Source: an uncultured Clostridia bacterium
GTDB taxonomy: Bacteria > Bacillota > Clostridia > Christensenellales > UBA1242
Assembly (NCBI GenBank): GCA_945937975.1
Contig: CAMEUD010000008.1
Span: 1-22,013, forward strand
Direction of reading: 5' to 3'
Length of the DNA stretch: 22,013 nucleotides
Made by a program: the position numbers and the translations under genes. The notes under the pieces were generated by a model that did not search any database, was not told where the DNA came from, and was given only the letters and a program-made list of their open reading frames with translations. Of the stretch, positions 4,897-11,868 are shown piece after piece. Positions within the stretch are counted from its first letter, which is position 1. Each line of letters begins with the position of its first letter.

Positions 4897-6864
4897 TCAG
4901 AAATCTAAATATGTTTTAATAGGAATACCTTTCTTTTTGGCTTTAGTCATTTTACTACTTGTTGAATTTATATCATCAGTAATCAATATTTGACATTCAT
5001 CCCAATTGGTTGTTTCAACGAATTGCGAAAAGTTCGCAAGAAATTCCTTTTTTGTATTATATGTTGGTTTTGGACTACCCGTCAATATAACTGGAATCTT
5101 ATTTTCATTCTTTTTTTCAGTCAATAAAGGAATACCTATTAATTCAATTCTATTCATCATCATCATACAAAATTCTGAATCTTTACTTAATTCAATAATA
5201 CTTGTGGGGATACCTTTTGAATCTGTTCTTAATCCAGATAATTTCTGTGCCAACCATAATGAATTTTTTTCACCACAATTTTCGATACCAAGTGACTGAA
5301 TATAATCAGGTAATGTTAGTGTTTTCTTTCTTTCTTCAAGAGATTTTCTTATATTTTGTGATGATTTGCTATCATCAAGTTGGTCATGCCATAGTTTAGG
5401 AAATGTCATCAAGTTGACAATGTTATCTGTTGTATAAATTTCAAATAATTTTTTAGCAACTTTCTCACCTATCCCATCTGGTTTTAATACATTAACAGAA
5501 TTAAGAAATTTAACATACATCTGTTCTTTATCAGTCATCTTTTTCATAAGATGTAAACCATTTTTGTTTTCAACAATATAAGAATCATTTGGAATATTCA
5601 ATATGTCTGATGGTTCGACAACATCTATAACGAATGGTATGATGTCACCAGCGAGAGAAACTTTGATTTTGGATCCAATTCCTGTTTTTTTAGTAATGGA
5701 TGTATCATAATTTGCCAATGACACTCTACTTACAATTTTACCGCCAATCTCTACGGGTTCAAGTATACCAGTTGGATAATATTCACCTGTTTTACCAACA
5801 TTCCATTCAATATCTATTATATTAGTATCAACGATATCTGGAGTAAATTTAATTGCCACACAATCTTCTTGTCTTGTTCTTGTTCTGTCTTGTAATCTAA
5901 ATACAGCACAAGGTTTAATCACAAAACCATCAAGTTCAAATTCACAATTCTTTCTATATTCTTCCCATGCCTTGTAAATATTATCAAAATTTCCAATGTC
6001 TGAATATTTACAAATCATCATAGAACCATCTGATAAATTAGGTTTAAATCCAGGTATATTGAGATATGAATATGTTGGTATATATTTTTTATTCTTATCA
6101 TCCATATATCCAGAATAATCCAATTCAATTATAGATTCATTCTCATATATCTCTCTAATATCATAATAAACCCAACAAAGGTCATTTCTAATTTCAATTT
6201 GTTTGGGTGTATTTTTCCAATCTTGAGCAATACAACCAGCAACAAATGAACGAGGCATTTTAAAATCACCAAGATATTTTTCTTTAAAAACAGATTTCTT
6301 TATCAGACATTCACCTCTGAAAACCAATTTATCAAGAAAAAACCAAGATTGATCATCAAAATTATTTAAAGAAAAATCCTTTAAATATGGTTCAATATTA
6401 TTTTCAAATTCTTTTTCAAACCAAGGCTTAATATCTTTTCCAAATTCACCATCACCTCTTGTTGAAACAGATACAAGATTTAAATCTCTATCAATAACTG
6501 CTTCAAAAGAACAACCATCATACTTTGGAGTTATCTCAAAATACCAGTCATCTCTATTAACTCCATAAGATTTGTTCAAATAGGATTTAATTTGTGGTAT
6601 ATACTCTTCAAAATGAATTGTATTATCTTTATCAAATTTAACTTGTATCTTTGAAAGTGAACCCATAATAAACGGATGTTTCACTGTATATGACTTTTGG
6701 TGATGTGTACCAATATAACCTTTATTTTCTAATCCTAATTCTTTTTCTAATTCATCAAATTCAATATCTGTTAATGGAGATTCTTTGTCACCCGTATAAT
6801 ATAATTCTTTACATCTATTATATAGATTAACTTTTTCTTCTAATGATAAATTCAATATATTCAT
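4897..6864 (-). CDS. ligA: NAD-dependent DNA ligase
   Basis: This 655-residue enzyme, near the usual length, seals nicks in duplex DNA using NAD+ during phage replication and repair. Domain Ia is seen as LYYTGDKESPLTDIEFDELEKEL (shown in part: SPLTDIEFDELEKEL); HPFIMGSLSKI follows; the adenylation site is K114 in PKYDG with TRGDGEFG after it. The OB fold is at about 340-415 (NVGKTGEYYPTGILEPV, VSLANYD, GDIIPFV). Helix-hairpin-helix segments lie around PDGIGEKVAKK and LGIENCGEKN, and a C-terminal BRCT-like domain begins at about 595 (IPVILTGSPKPTYN...ILITDD). The zinc finger that normally lies between the OB and HhH regions is not visible: the four cysteines are missing. It ends with TGA and is read from a class I-like motif. 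Confidence 0.93.
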   Translation of the reverse strand: MNILNLSLEEKVNLYNRCKELYYTGDKESPLTDIEFDELEKELGLENKGYIGTHHQKSYTVKHPFIMGSLSKIQVKFDKDNTIHFEEYIPQIKSYLNKSYGVNRDDWYFEITPKYDGCSFEAVIDRDLNLVSVSTRGDGEFGKDIKPWFEKEFENNIEPYLKDFSLNNFDDQSWFFLDKLVFRGECLIKKSVFKEKYLGDFKMPRSFVAGCIAQDWKNTPKQIEIRNDLCWVYYDIREIYENESIIELDYSGYMDDKNKKYIPTYSYLNIPGFKPNLSDGSMMICKYSDIGNFDNIYKAWEEYRKNCEFELDGFVIKPCAVFRLQDRTRTRQEDCVAIKFTPDIVDTNIIDIEWNVGKTGEYYPTGILEPVEIGGKIVSRVSLANYDTSITKKTGIGSKIKVSLAGDIIPFVIDVVEPSDILNIPNDSYIVENKNGLHLMKKMTDKEQMYVKFLNSVNVLKPDGIGEKVAKKLFEIYTTDNIVNLMTFPKLWHDQLDDSKSSQNIRKSLEERKKTLTLPDYIQSLGIENCGEKNSLWLAQKLSGLRTDSKGIPTSIIELSKDSEFCMMMMNRIELIGIPLLTEKKNENKIPVILTGSPKPTYNTKKEFLANFSQFVETTNWDECQILITDDINSTSSKMTKAKKKGIPIKTYLDF

Positions 6865-6886
6865 ATCTTGATTCTTTTATTCAGTA

Positions 6887-6899
6887 TAATAATAACAAA
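6887..6899 (-). promoter_or_regulatory. Class I promoter-like motif of ligA
   Basis: TTTGTTATTATTATACTG on the minus strand ends about 22 bases before the LigA ATG. It differs slightly from the consensus TTTGTTATATTTA. Confidence 0.5.
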
Positions 6900-6951
6900 A
6901 AATAATATAAATATTTTCTCTTATTATATATAATATAACAGTTGTCTCATT

Positions 6952-6963
6952 TTTGTTATTTTT
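6952..6963 (+). promoter_or_regulatory. Possible plus-strand class I motif
   Basis: TTTGTTATTTTT lies 52 bases before the ATG at 7016. It is the only plus-strand copy found and is degenerate; the class II motif at 6986 is a better candidate for this gene. Confidence 0.25.
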
Positions 6964-6985
6964 CAAAATATGATAATTTATATCT

Positions 6986-6993
6986 CATAAATA
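6986..6993 (+). promoter_or_regulatory. Class II (late-type) promoter-like motif
   Basis: TCATAAATATAATAAC has CATAAATA 22 bases before the ATG of the fibre-like gene. Confidence 0.55.
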
Positions 6994-7015
6994 TAATAAC
7001 AGAATTTAATATATT

Positions 7016-7558
7016 ATGAAAAAAGTTAATTTTTATAAAATAACAGGTCCACTTCCCACATTTGATTCTAAATATGAGGGATTATTTGTATATACTACAA
7101 ATGATAAGAAACTTTTTTTAGGTGTTAACGGTTCATGGAGTGAGTTGACAAATAATGAAATCCTTGATATAATTGAACAAAATGAAATAGTTGTATCTTC
7201 TGCGTTAAATGATTTGAATGAGAGAATTTCTAATTTATCTGAAGTAAACGCATCGGATGTAAATAATTTGAATGATAAGATATCTAATTTATCTGATATA
7301 ATTGAACAAAATGAAAGAGTTGCAGCTTCTGCGTTAAATGATTTGAATAAGAGGATTTCTAATTTATCTGAAGTAAACGCATCGGATGTAAATAATTTGA
7401 ATGATAAGATATCTAATTTATCTGATATAATTGAACAAGACGAAGAAGTAACTGCAGCATCGTTAAATGATTTGAATGAGAGGATAGATAGTATGCACGT
7501 TGAAATAAGAAATATATCGAGAAAATTAGATGAACTAATGAATAATTCTGGTGTGTAA
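7016..7558 (+). CDS. Coiled-coil fibre-like virion protein
   Basis: The 180-residue product has an N-terminal section (about 1-45) of the kind seen at the base of phage appendages, with GLFVYTTNDKKLFLGVNGSW, and then a long coiled coil built from a 43-residue repeat: DIIEQNExVxxSALNDLN, RISNLSEVNASDVNNLN, DKISNLS. Two full copies and a partial third are present. Regular I/L/V spacing (ALNDLNERISNLS) fits a trimeric stalk. No receptor-binding head is present, so it may be a short stalk or adaptor. The class II motif suggests late expression. A strong bidirectional terminator follows. Function is inferred from architecture only. Confidence 0.6.
   Translation: MKKVNFYKITGPLPTFDSKYEGLFVYTTNDKKLFLGVNGSWSELTNNEILDIIEQNEIVVSSALNDLNERISNLSEVNASDVNNLNDKISNLSDIIEQNERVAASALNDLNKRISNLSEVNASDVNNLNDKISNLSDIIEQDEEVTAASLNDLNERIDSMHVEIRNISRKLDELMNNSGV
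7167..7490 (+). repeat. 129-bp tandem coding repeat
   Basis: Blocks starting at about 7167, 7296 and 7425 repeat with a 129-bp period. The first two are almost identical in DNA, including silent sites (shared GCGTTAAATGATTTGAATRA and GAAGTAAACGCATCGGATG), which points to recent duplication; the third is shorter and more divergent. Confidence 0.85.
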
Positions 7559-7583
7559 GAATAGTAAAGGATATAAAGAATAC

Positions 7584-7619
7584 AAAAAAAGAGGTAAAAA
7601 ATTACCTCTTTTTTTTTTT
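7584..7619. terminator. Bidirectional terminator
   Basis: The hairpin AGAGGTAAAAAATTACCTCT has an A-run before it and eleven or more T after it, between convergent genes ending at 7558 and 7643. Confidence 0.85.
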
Positions 7620-7642
7620 GAAATAATATCTTTAATTTTCTC

Positions 7643-7906
7643 TTAAAGACCCATCATTAAACCACCAAAACAGCCAACAAGACCTGCAATAATGGTTACA
7701 GCGAGCTTTTTACCATCAAAAGACGCACCAGCGTCATTACGACCAAATTCATGTGCAAAAGCCATCGCAACACCACTGAATGCACCAGATGCGGCTGCTG
7801 TAGCAATAGAAGGTGCACCAGTTTCATTACCGATAAGGAATGAAAGGATACCGATAACAATAGCTACGATAGACATAATTACAATATAAAAAAAGTATTT
7901 TCTCAT
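7643..7906 (-). CDS. Small two-TM membrane protein, holin-like
   Basis: The 87-residue protein has an N-terminal hydrophobic helix (about 5-25, FFYIVIMSIVAIVIGILSFL) and a second one at the C-terminus (about 68-87, LAVTIIAGLVGCFGGLMMGL), with an Ala/Gly-rich middle (ATAAASGAFSGVAMAFAHEF) that could form a third segment. Size and topology fit a holin or another small inner-membrane protein, but there is no family signature I can name. Codon use is noticeably more GC-rich than in neighbouring genes, suggesting high expression or a different source. Both promoter motifs lie upstream (7933 and 7920). The lysis genes are not adjacent. Confidence 0.5.
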   Translation of the reverse strand: MRKYFFYIVIMSIVAIVIGILSFLIGNETGAPSIATAAASGAFSGVAMAFAHEFGRNDAGASFDGKKLAVTIIAGLVGCFGGLMMGL

Positions 7907-7919
7907 AATTTAATAATTT

Positions 7920-7927
7920 TATTTATG
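7920..7927 (-). promoter_or_regulatory. Class II (late-type) promoter-like motif
   Basis: ACATAAATAAAATT on the minus strand lies 13 bases before the ATG at 7906 and only five bases downstream of a class I motif, so the gene may be read in both phases. Confidence 0.45.
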
Positions 7928-7932
7928 TATAT

Positions 7933-7945
7933 TAAATATAACAAA
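7933..7945 (-). promoter_or_regulatory. Class I promoter-like motif
   Basis: TTTGTTATATTTAATATA on the minus strand begins two bases after the stop codon of the gene at 7948. Confidence 0.6.
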
Positions 7946-7947
7946 AA

Positions 7948-8271
7948 TTAAGAATCTTCTTCTACAATAATTTTGATAGTTTCTAAATCATTATCATTTA
8001 AACTTAATGTAGATATTCCTTCATTTTCATTATTAGATAAAACAATACTTACAGAATTAATATCAAAATATGGTTGTGTTATATAAGGTATTCTGTCTGT
8101 TTTTAACCATATAAATTTATACTCGTTAGTAGGAGTGATTGCTTGTGAGTGTACTAAATAGCGATTTGCAGTACTTATTATTTGTTCACTTTTTAATAAA
8201 GAATTCTCATCAATAATATAATCAGTCCAACCTTCTATATGGAAACATCGTATAAGGTAAGTCAGAAACAT
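7948..8271 (-). CDS. Uncharacterised protein, probably the C-terminal part of a frameshifted gene
   Basis: The 107-residue frame overlaps the upstream frame (8222-8410) by 50 bases in a different register. Its first residues, MFLTYLIRCFHIEGW, are an out-of-register reading of DNA that the upstream frame reads as NVSDLPYTMFPYRR. From about residue 15 it reads as a normal protein (TDYIIDENSLL...YDINSV-like segments, acidic end IIVEEDS). Joining PYTMFPYRR of the first frame to TDYIIDENS of this one gives a sensible single protein of about 155 residues. It could instead be a coupled second gene starting at the internal ATG. No family recognised. Confidence 0.55.
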   Translation of the reverse strand: MFLTYLIRCFHIEGWTDYIIDENSLLKSEQIISTANRYLVHSQAITPTNEYKFIWLKTDRIPYITQPYFDINSVSIVLSNNENEGISTLSLNDNDLETIKIIVEEDS

Positions 8272-8410
8272 TTATAATATAATTAAATATATATGAAGAT
8301 GGCTGAAATTTTGAAGAATCATCTTTTTCATATATCATACTTAAAGCAGGGTATAATCTTGTGTCTGTAAGATAATCCATAATTGAATTATAATATTTCA
8401 GATATTTCAT
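8222..8410 (-). CDS. Uncharacterised protein, probably the N-terminal part of a frameshifted gene
   Basis: Sixty-two residues beginning MKYLKYYNSIMDYLTDTRLY, ending in TGA. The short N-terminus (YLKYYNS...YPALSMIYEKD) resembles the start of virion-type proteins in Bacteroidetes phages, but this is only an impression. The class II motif 26 bases upstream makes this the authentic start of the transcription unit. See the entry at 7948 for the likely one-base frameshift in 8222-8271; a sequencing error, a real mutation or programmed frameshifting would all give this picture. No clear slippery heptamer was seen. Confidence 0.5.
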   Translation of the reverse strand: MKYLKYYNSIMDYLTDTRLYPALSMIYEKDDSSKFQPSSYIFNYIINVSDLPYTMFPYRRLD

Positions 8411-8436
8411 ATTTGTATTTTATAATAAATATATAT

Positions 8437-8444
8437 TATTTATG
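8437..8444 (-). promoter_or_regulatory. Class II (late-type) promoter-like motif
   Basis: TACATAAATAATATA on the minus strand follows the T-run of the RNA-ligase terminator and precedes the ATG at 8410 by 26 bases. Confidence 0.55.
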
Positions 8445-8453
8445 TATAAAAAA

Positions 8454-8485
8454 AATAAAATCTCCCATATAAAGGAGATTTTATT
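8454..8485 (-). terminator. Terminator of the RNA-repair operon
   Basis: AATAAAATCTCC and GGAGATTTTATT pair around an eight-base loop; on the minus strand the hairpin ends in a T-run. It lies six bases past the RNA ligase stop. Confidence 0.85.
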
Positions 8486-8490
8486 TAGTT

Positions 8491-9858
8491 TTATGAATAT
8501 GCTTCTGTCATTTCAATGTCAACTTCACCAGAATCAATAAGTTTTGCTTCTCTGAATTTGAATGAGTTACACTTCAACTTCCACGCTTCAGGGATGACAT
8601 CATTGCACTTGCGTAATACAAAACCTTCTCGTGGAACTTTGTTATTACACATAGGTTCAAGTTCTTCCATAAGAAATTTCTTTTCATTTTTCAATGCCTC
8701 AAGGATATTCTCATGCCAATGATCTTTCACATCAAGTTCTGGATATAAGGATGCAAGGGTACCATGGTATAACAATGGATACTCAATAATTAAATCACCA
8801 AGATATTTTTTAAGATGTGACCCAAACCTAATTACATCTGAAATTTCCAATTCCTTACCATTTTGAGTAATACGGTATATCATCAGTTTAGATTTTTCAT
8901 TAGAGACATTATCGCAACCGTAATCATATCCCTTTTGTATTACCTGACCATTAGGTGTGTATCCAACTATTTCCCCATAGATACAGAAATCTTGAGGAAT
9001 AAATTTTTCAAGTTTCTTTGCCCAATAACCCCACACATCATCTGAATAATATCCACCATTTTGGTTTTTGTTGATATATTCATTTTTGATAACTTTTCTT
9101 GAAGAATATACTATATTATATTTCTGGTCAAATTCGTGTTTATGTGTGATATATTTTCTCCACATTCTCTTAAACCAATTAGTAGGTATATTTGTGAGAA
9201 TATTTGCAAAAATACCACTAGTACCATGTAACTTAACACTTATATCAACCAAATCATCAGGATTGATAGACCTAATATTCTTTTCAAGACTTTGTGTGTC
9301 ATAGTGGAAATGGAAAGTATTATCTATGAGCATTTTAAATCTTGCAAGTTTCTTTTGTCTTTTCTCTGATTTTGACAAGTTCATATTTTCATTCCTTTTA
9401 GGTACATATACTTGACAAAATCTCTCACCATTTATCTCATCAAAATCTTCCCCTACATGGTTTTCTAAGAAATGTTTGACATCTTCAATAGATTCATTTA
9501 CAAACATAGCAATAGAACCTGCATCCAATAAAATACCATATGAAGGAACACCGCCAAGTTTAATACATCTAACACGACCTTTGTTATTGAAATAACCGGT
9601 CTTTTCTGTATCTATGTTAAGTTCCCTATCCGCATACATATTATTCAAGTGTAGGAATAATTCATGTATTGTACATTCATTAGATACATAAACTGCAACA
9701 TCACCAAGTTTAAAACTATCTTTTCCAATAACAATAGAAACACCATTAACTAATGTTTTAACAATTCTGTCTTTGTTTTCTATAGGAAAAGTTTCACCAA
9801 TTCTAACTATACTCGCACAATATTCTTCTTTAAAGTGTTCGTTTTTTGAAATTTTCAT
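8491..9858 (-). CDS. RNA ligase, Rnl5/DraRnl-like with N-terminal OB domain
   Basis: The 455-residue product carries the nucleotidyltransferase motifs of ATP-dependent RNA ligases: the nucleophile K209 in VKLHGTSG (motif I), YSSRK at about 251-255, CIYGEIVG (motif III, YGE 294-296), EGFVLR (motif IV, 411-416) and KLKCNSFKF (motif V, lysines 427-434). Residues about 12-150 form a separate N-terminal domain (IVIGKDSFKLGDVAVYVS...RVRCIKLGGVPSYGIL) like the OB module of the Deinococcus DraRnl family. Family members seal nicks with an RNA 3'-OH strand. In the phage it could mend host-cut tRNAs or other RNAs. It ends an operon with a small protein and a metallophosphoesterase behind a class I motif, and a terminator follows. 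Confidence 0.85.
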   Translation of the reverse strand: MKISKNEHFKEEYCASIVRIGETFPIENKDRIVKTLVNGVSIVIGKDSFKLGDVAVYVSNECTIHELFLHLNNMYADRELNIDTEKTGYFNNKGRVRCIKLGGVPSYGILLDAGSIAMFVNESIEDVKHFLENHVGEDFDEINGERFCQVYVPKRNENMNLSKSEKRQKKLARFKMLIDNTFHFHYDTQSLEKNIRSINPDDLVDISVKLHGTSGIFANILTNIPTNWFKRMWRKYITHKHEFDQKYNIVYSSRKVIKNEYINKNQNGGYYSDDVWGYWAKKLEKFIPQDFCIYGEIVGYTPNGQVIQKGYDYGCDNVSNEKSKLMIYRITQNGKELEISDVIRFGSHLKKYLGDLIIEYPLLYHGTLASLYPELDVKDHWHENILEALKNEKKFLMEELEPMCNNKVPREGFVLRKCNDVIPEAWKLKCNSFKFREAKLIDSGEVDIEMTEAYS

Positions 9859-9888
9859 ATTTTTCTTTTTTTTGATAAATTATATTCT

Positions 9889-10164
9889 TTAGTTTAATAA
9901 TTTAGGGTCTTGTTCTATGTAGTTAATGATGTGTTTTAGTGGTTGATAATTCGTTTTGTTAATTATGATTTCATCAAAACAACCATATCTACTTTTCCAA
10001 CCGAACAGATACTTAAATGCATATTTTAATCTATGCCAAAAACCACCATCTGTAAGATGTGGATTTATATATACCATATTTTCATTATCAAAATCTTTGT
10101 CAAATGTGATAATATATGTATGGTCTATTGAATAACATGCACAATCTAAAATTTCTTTCTTCAT
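9889..10164 (-). CDS. Conserved phage protein of unknown function
   Basis: Ninety-one residues. The central segment GGFWHRLKYAFKYLFGWKSR then YGCFDEIII is a pattern I recognise from many phage hypothetical proteins (W..R...A.KYLFG.KSRYG.FDE.I). The N-terminus has a Cys pair (LDCACYS). No catalytic motif is visible and no function is known to me. It sits between the metallophosphoesterase (16-base gap) and the RNA ligase (30-base gap), so it is likely co-transcribed with both. Confidence 0.7.
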   Translation of the reverse strand: MKKEILDCACYSIDHTYIITFDKDFDNENMVYINPHLTDGGFWHRLKYAFKYLFGWKSRYGCFDEIIINKTNYQPLKHIINYIEQDPKLLN

Positions 10165-10180
10165 AATTTATTTGATTTGT

Positions 10181-10753
10181 TTATTCCCGATTTTTAAATA
10201 TCTCACAAAGTTGTTTATAAGATACTGGTGTATAATTATTTTGGTCAACACCAACATCATATTGAGTTTTCCTTAATTTTGTATTAATATCTCCATCTAC
10301 ACCATGACAAAGTCCATCAGACAATGTGTGTATATGTCCAAACACTTGATAATCCGCAGGGTATGCAACCATTGGATAGTGTGATGCCATAATTTTCTTC
10401 CCATCAACTTCAATCATTGCGATATCCACAGACGCAATAAGTTTACCTATTGGTTCTGTTGTCAATGGAATCATATCATGATTACCCCTACACAATAAAA
10501 TTCTACCATTAAGTTTGTTAAATAACTTTTGGTATTTATCCATATTTTCTTTATGTATCAATGTAAAATCACCACAATGAACCACAATACCATCTTCAGG
10601 AACAACTCGGTTCCAGTTCTCAATTAATGATTTATCCATATCACTTCTAGATTCAAATGGTCTGTTACAATATCGACAGATATTATAATGTCCTATGTGA
10701 GTGTCTGAAGTAAAATATAATTTATTAGAATCTGTAATATTTAATGTATACAT
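10181..10753 (-). CDS. Calcineurin-like metallophosphoesterase
   Basis: The 190-residue protein has all the metal-binding blocks of the family in order: SDTHIGH (16-22), GDF (61-63), RGNHD (89-93), SHYP (124-127) and GHIH (139-142). These coordinate two metal ions and hydrolyse phosphomono- or diesters. Length and the THIGH form match the small phage/bacterial YfcE-like group. The substrate is unknown. Being first in an operon ending with an RNA ligase suggests RNA-end processing, such as removal of a 2',3'-cyclic or 3' phosphate before ligation; this is inference from position only. A class I motif lies 47 bases upstream. Confidence 0.88.
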   Translation of the reverse strand: MYTLNITDSNKLYFTSDTHIGHYNICRYCNRPFESRSDMDKSLIENWNRVVPEDGIVVHCGDFTLIHKENMDKYQKLFNKLNGRILLCRGNHDMIPLTTEPIGKLIASVDIAMIEVDGKKIMASHYPMVAYPADYQVFGHIHTLSDGLCHGVDGDINTKLRKTQYDVGVDQNNYTPVSYKQLCEIFKNRE

Positions 10754-10800
10754 ATATTTTATTTTTATATGAAAAAGATACGAAAAATATTTAATATAAT

Positions 10801-10813
10801 AAAATATAACAAA
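10801..10813 (-). promoter_or_regulatory. Class I promoter-like motif of the RNA-repair operon
   Basis: TTTGTTATATTTTATTATA on the minus strand lies 47 bases before the ATG at 10753, and 10 bases from a class II motif pointing the other way. Confidence 0.6.
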
Positions 10814-10823
10814 AATAATATTA

Positions 10824-10831
10824 CATAAATA
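10824..10831 (+). promoter_or_regulatory. Class II (late-type) motif abutting a start codon
   Basis: ACATAAATAATATATGGAA: only four bases separate CATAAATA from the ATG. The same arrangement occurs at 19330. If it is a -10 element, the transcript would be leaderless. Confidence 0.45.
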
Positions 10832-10835
10832 ATAT

Positions 10836-11636
10836 ATGGAACTATTAAAGAAAATTTGGAAGTTTAAGGATTATATCCTTTTAGGAGTGATTATTTTACT
10901 CATTATGAGTTGTGTTAATACATGTAATAATAATTCTGATTTACAAAGAGATATTAATAGACAACATAATAATATTGCTGCTATAACTGATTCATTAAAA
11001 CAATATAAAGATGAGTTGGGTAGAACTATTGCAGAAAAACACGCATTTCAATTAACTCAACAGGAATTAATGGATAGTGTGGGTTTATTAAAGAAAAAGA
11101 ATTATGAATATCTATCATATACTAAAACACAGATGGGTATTCATGATACATTGGTCATACCTACAGAAATAGAACGAATCAGAGTTGATACTATATTGTT
11201 AGCTCAAGGTGTTACTGATACTGGATATATAAGGTTTAATAAATCTGATGTATTTGGTAATTCAAGTCGTACGATAGGTATGGAAATGAAATATTATGTT
11301 GATAGTTTATTACATACTGGTGATGTTAACTTTAGTCTGAACCAAAACATTTTTGTTGAAACTTGGTTAGAGAGAAACACAAAAAGTGGTGAAACTTTTG
11401 TGACTTTGCGAACTGATTATCCGAATATAACTTTTAATAGTGGTATGGGTATTCAAGCTTTAAGTGATGGAAATTATGAAAAATCTTTTAGAAAATCAAA
11501 GGGTATAGGTTTAGCGATTGGTCCAAGTGTTGGTTTTGGATATGATTTATATAATCATAGACTGGTTCCTAATGTTGGTTTAAATTTAACTATTGGCTTT
11601 ACATATACACCAAAAATATTTCAATGGGGTAAATAA
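10836..11636 (+). CDS. Membrane-anchored coiled-coil protein with beta-rich C-terminus
   Basis: The 266-residue protein has a short cytoplasmic start, one hydrophobic segment (about 13-26, YILLGVIILLIMSC) with nearby cysteines (SCVNTC) that could be a weak lipobox, then a coiled coil (about 33-95: DLQRDINRQHNN, ITDSLKQYKDELGR, TQQELMDSVGLLKKK). The C-terminal half is beta-rich, with repeated glycines (GIGLAIGPSVGFGYDL, PNVGLNLTIGFTY). This resembles membrane-linked proteins found in Bacteroidetes phages whose role is unknown. It could link the inner membrane to another cell layer as spanins do, but that is speculative. It is the only plus gene between two minus operons and ends in a bidirectional terminator. 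Confidence 0.6.
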   Translation: MELLKKIWKFKDYILLGVIILLIMSCVNTCNNNSDLQRDINRQHNNIAAITDSLKQYKDELGRTIAEKHAFQLTQQELMDSVGLLKKKNYEYLSYTKTQMGIHDTLVIPTEIERIRVDTILLAQGVTDTGYIRFNKSDVFGNSSRTIGMEMKYYVDSLLHTGDVNFSLNQNIFVETWLERNTKSGETFVTLRTDYPNITFNSGMGIQALSDGNYEKSFRKSKGIGLAIGPSVGFGYDLYNHRLVPNVGLNLTIGFTYTPKIFQWGK

Positions 11637-11637
11637 A

Positions 11638-11666
11638 AAAAATGGGGAATCAATTCCCCATTTTTT
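11638..11666. terminator. Bidirectional terminator
   Basis: AATGGGGAATCAATTCCCCATT with A- and T-runs on its sides lies between convergent genes. It overlaps the stop codon of the gene at 11665. Confidence 0.85.
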
Positions 11667-11865
11667 ATTGGTAATCAATGACATCAGTAATATGACCACC
11701 CATCATTTGACAGATTTCATCACGAATAATTGCTGATGCACCAATCAAAATCTCATCATTAGGATATTTACAATCTTTTAAATCCTCAATCACATAAAGA
11801 GTTTTAGTTAATTCTTCAATACTAATAGGGTGTTTAAGAATTTGTTCAATGTTCCAATTTGTCAT
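11665..11865 (-). CDS. Small protein encoded after ClpP, unknown function
   Basis: The 66-residue, mildly acidic protein has predicted helices and no known motif (SIEELTKTLYVIEDLKDC, IGASAIIRDEICQMMGG). Its ATG lies three bases after the ClpP stop, so the two are probably translated together; a role as a ClpP partner or adaptor is possible but not shown. Its stop codon lies in the terminator stem. Confidence 0.6.
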   Translation of the reverse strand: MTNWNIEQILKHPISIEELTKTLYVIEDLKDCKYPNDEILIGASAIIRDEICQMMGGHITDVIDYQ

Positions 11866-11868
11866 AAT

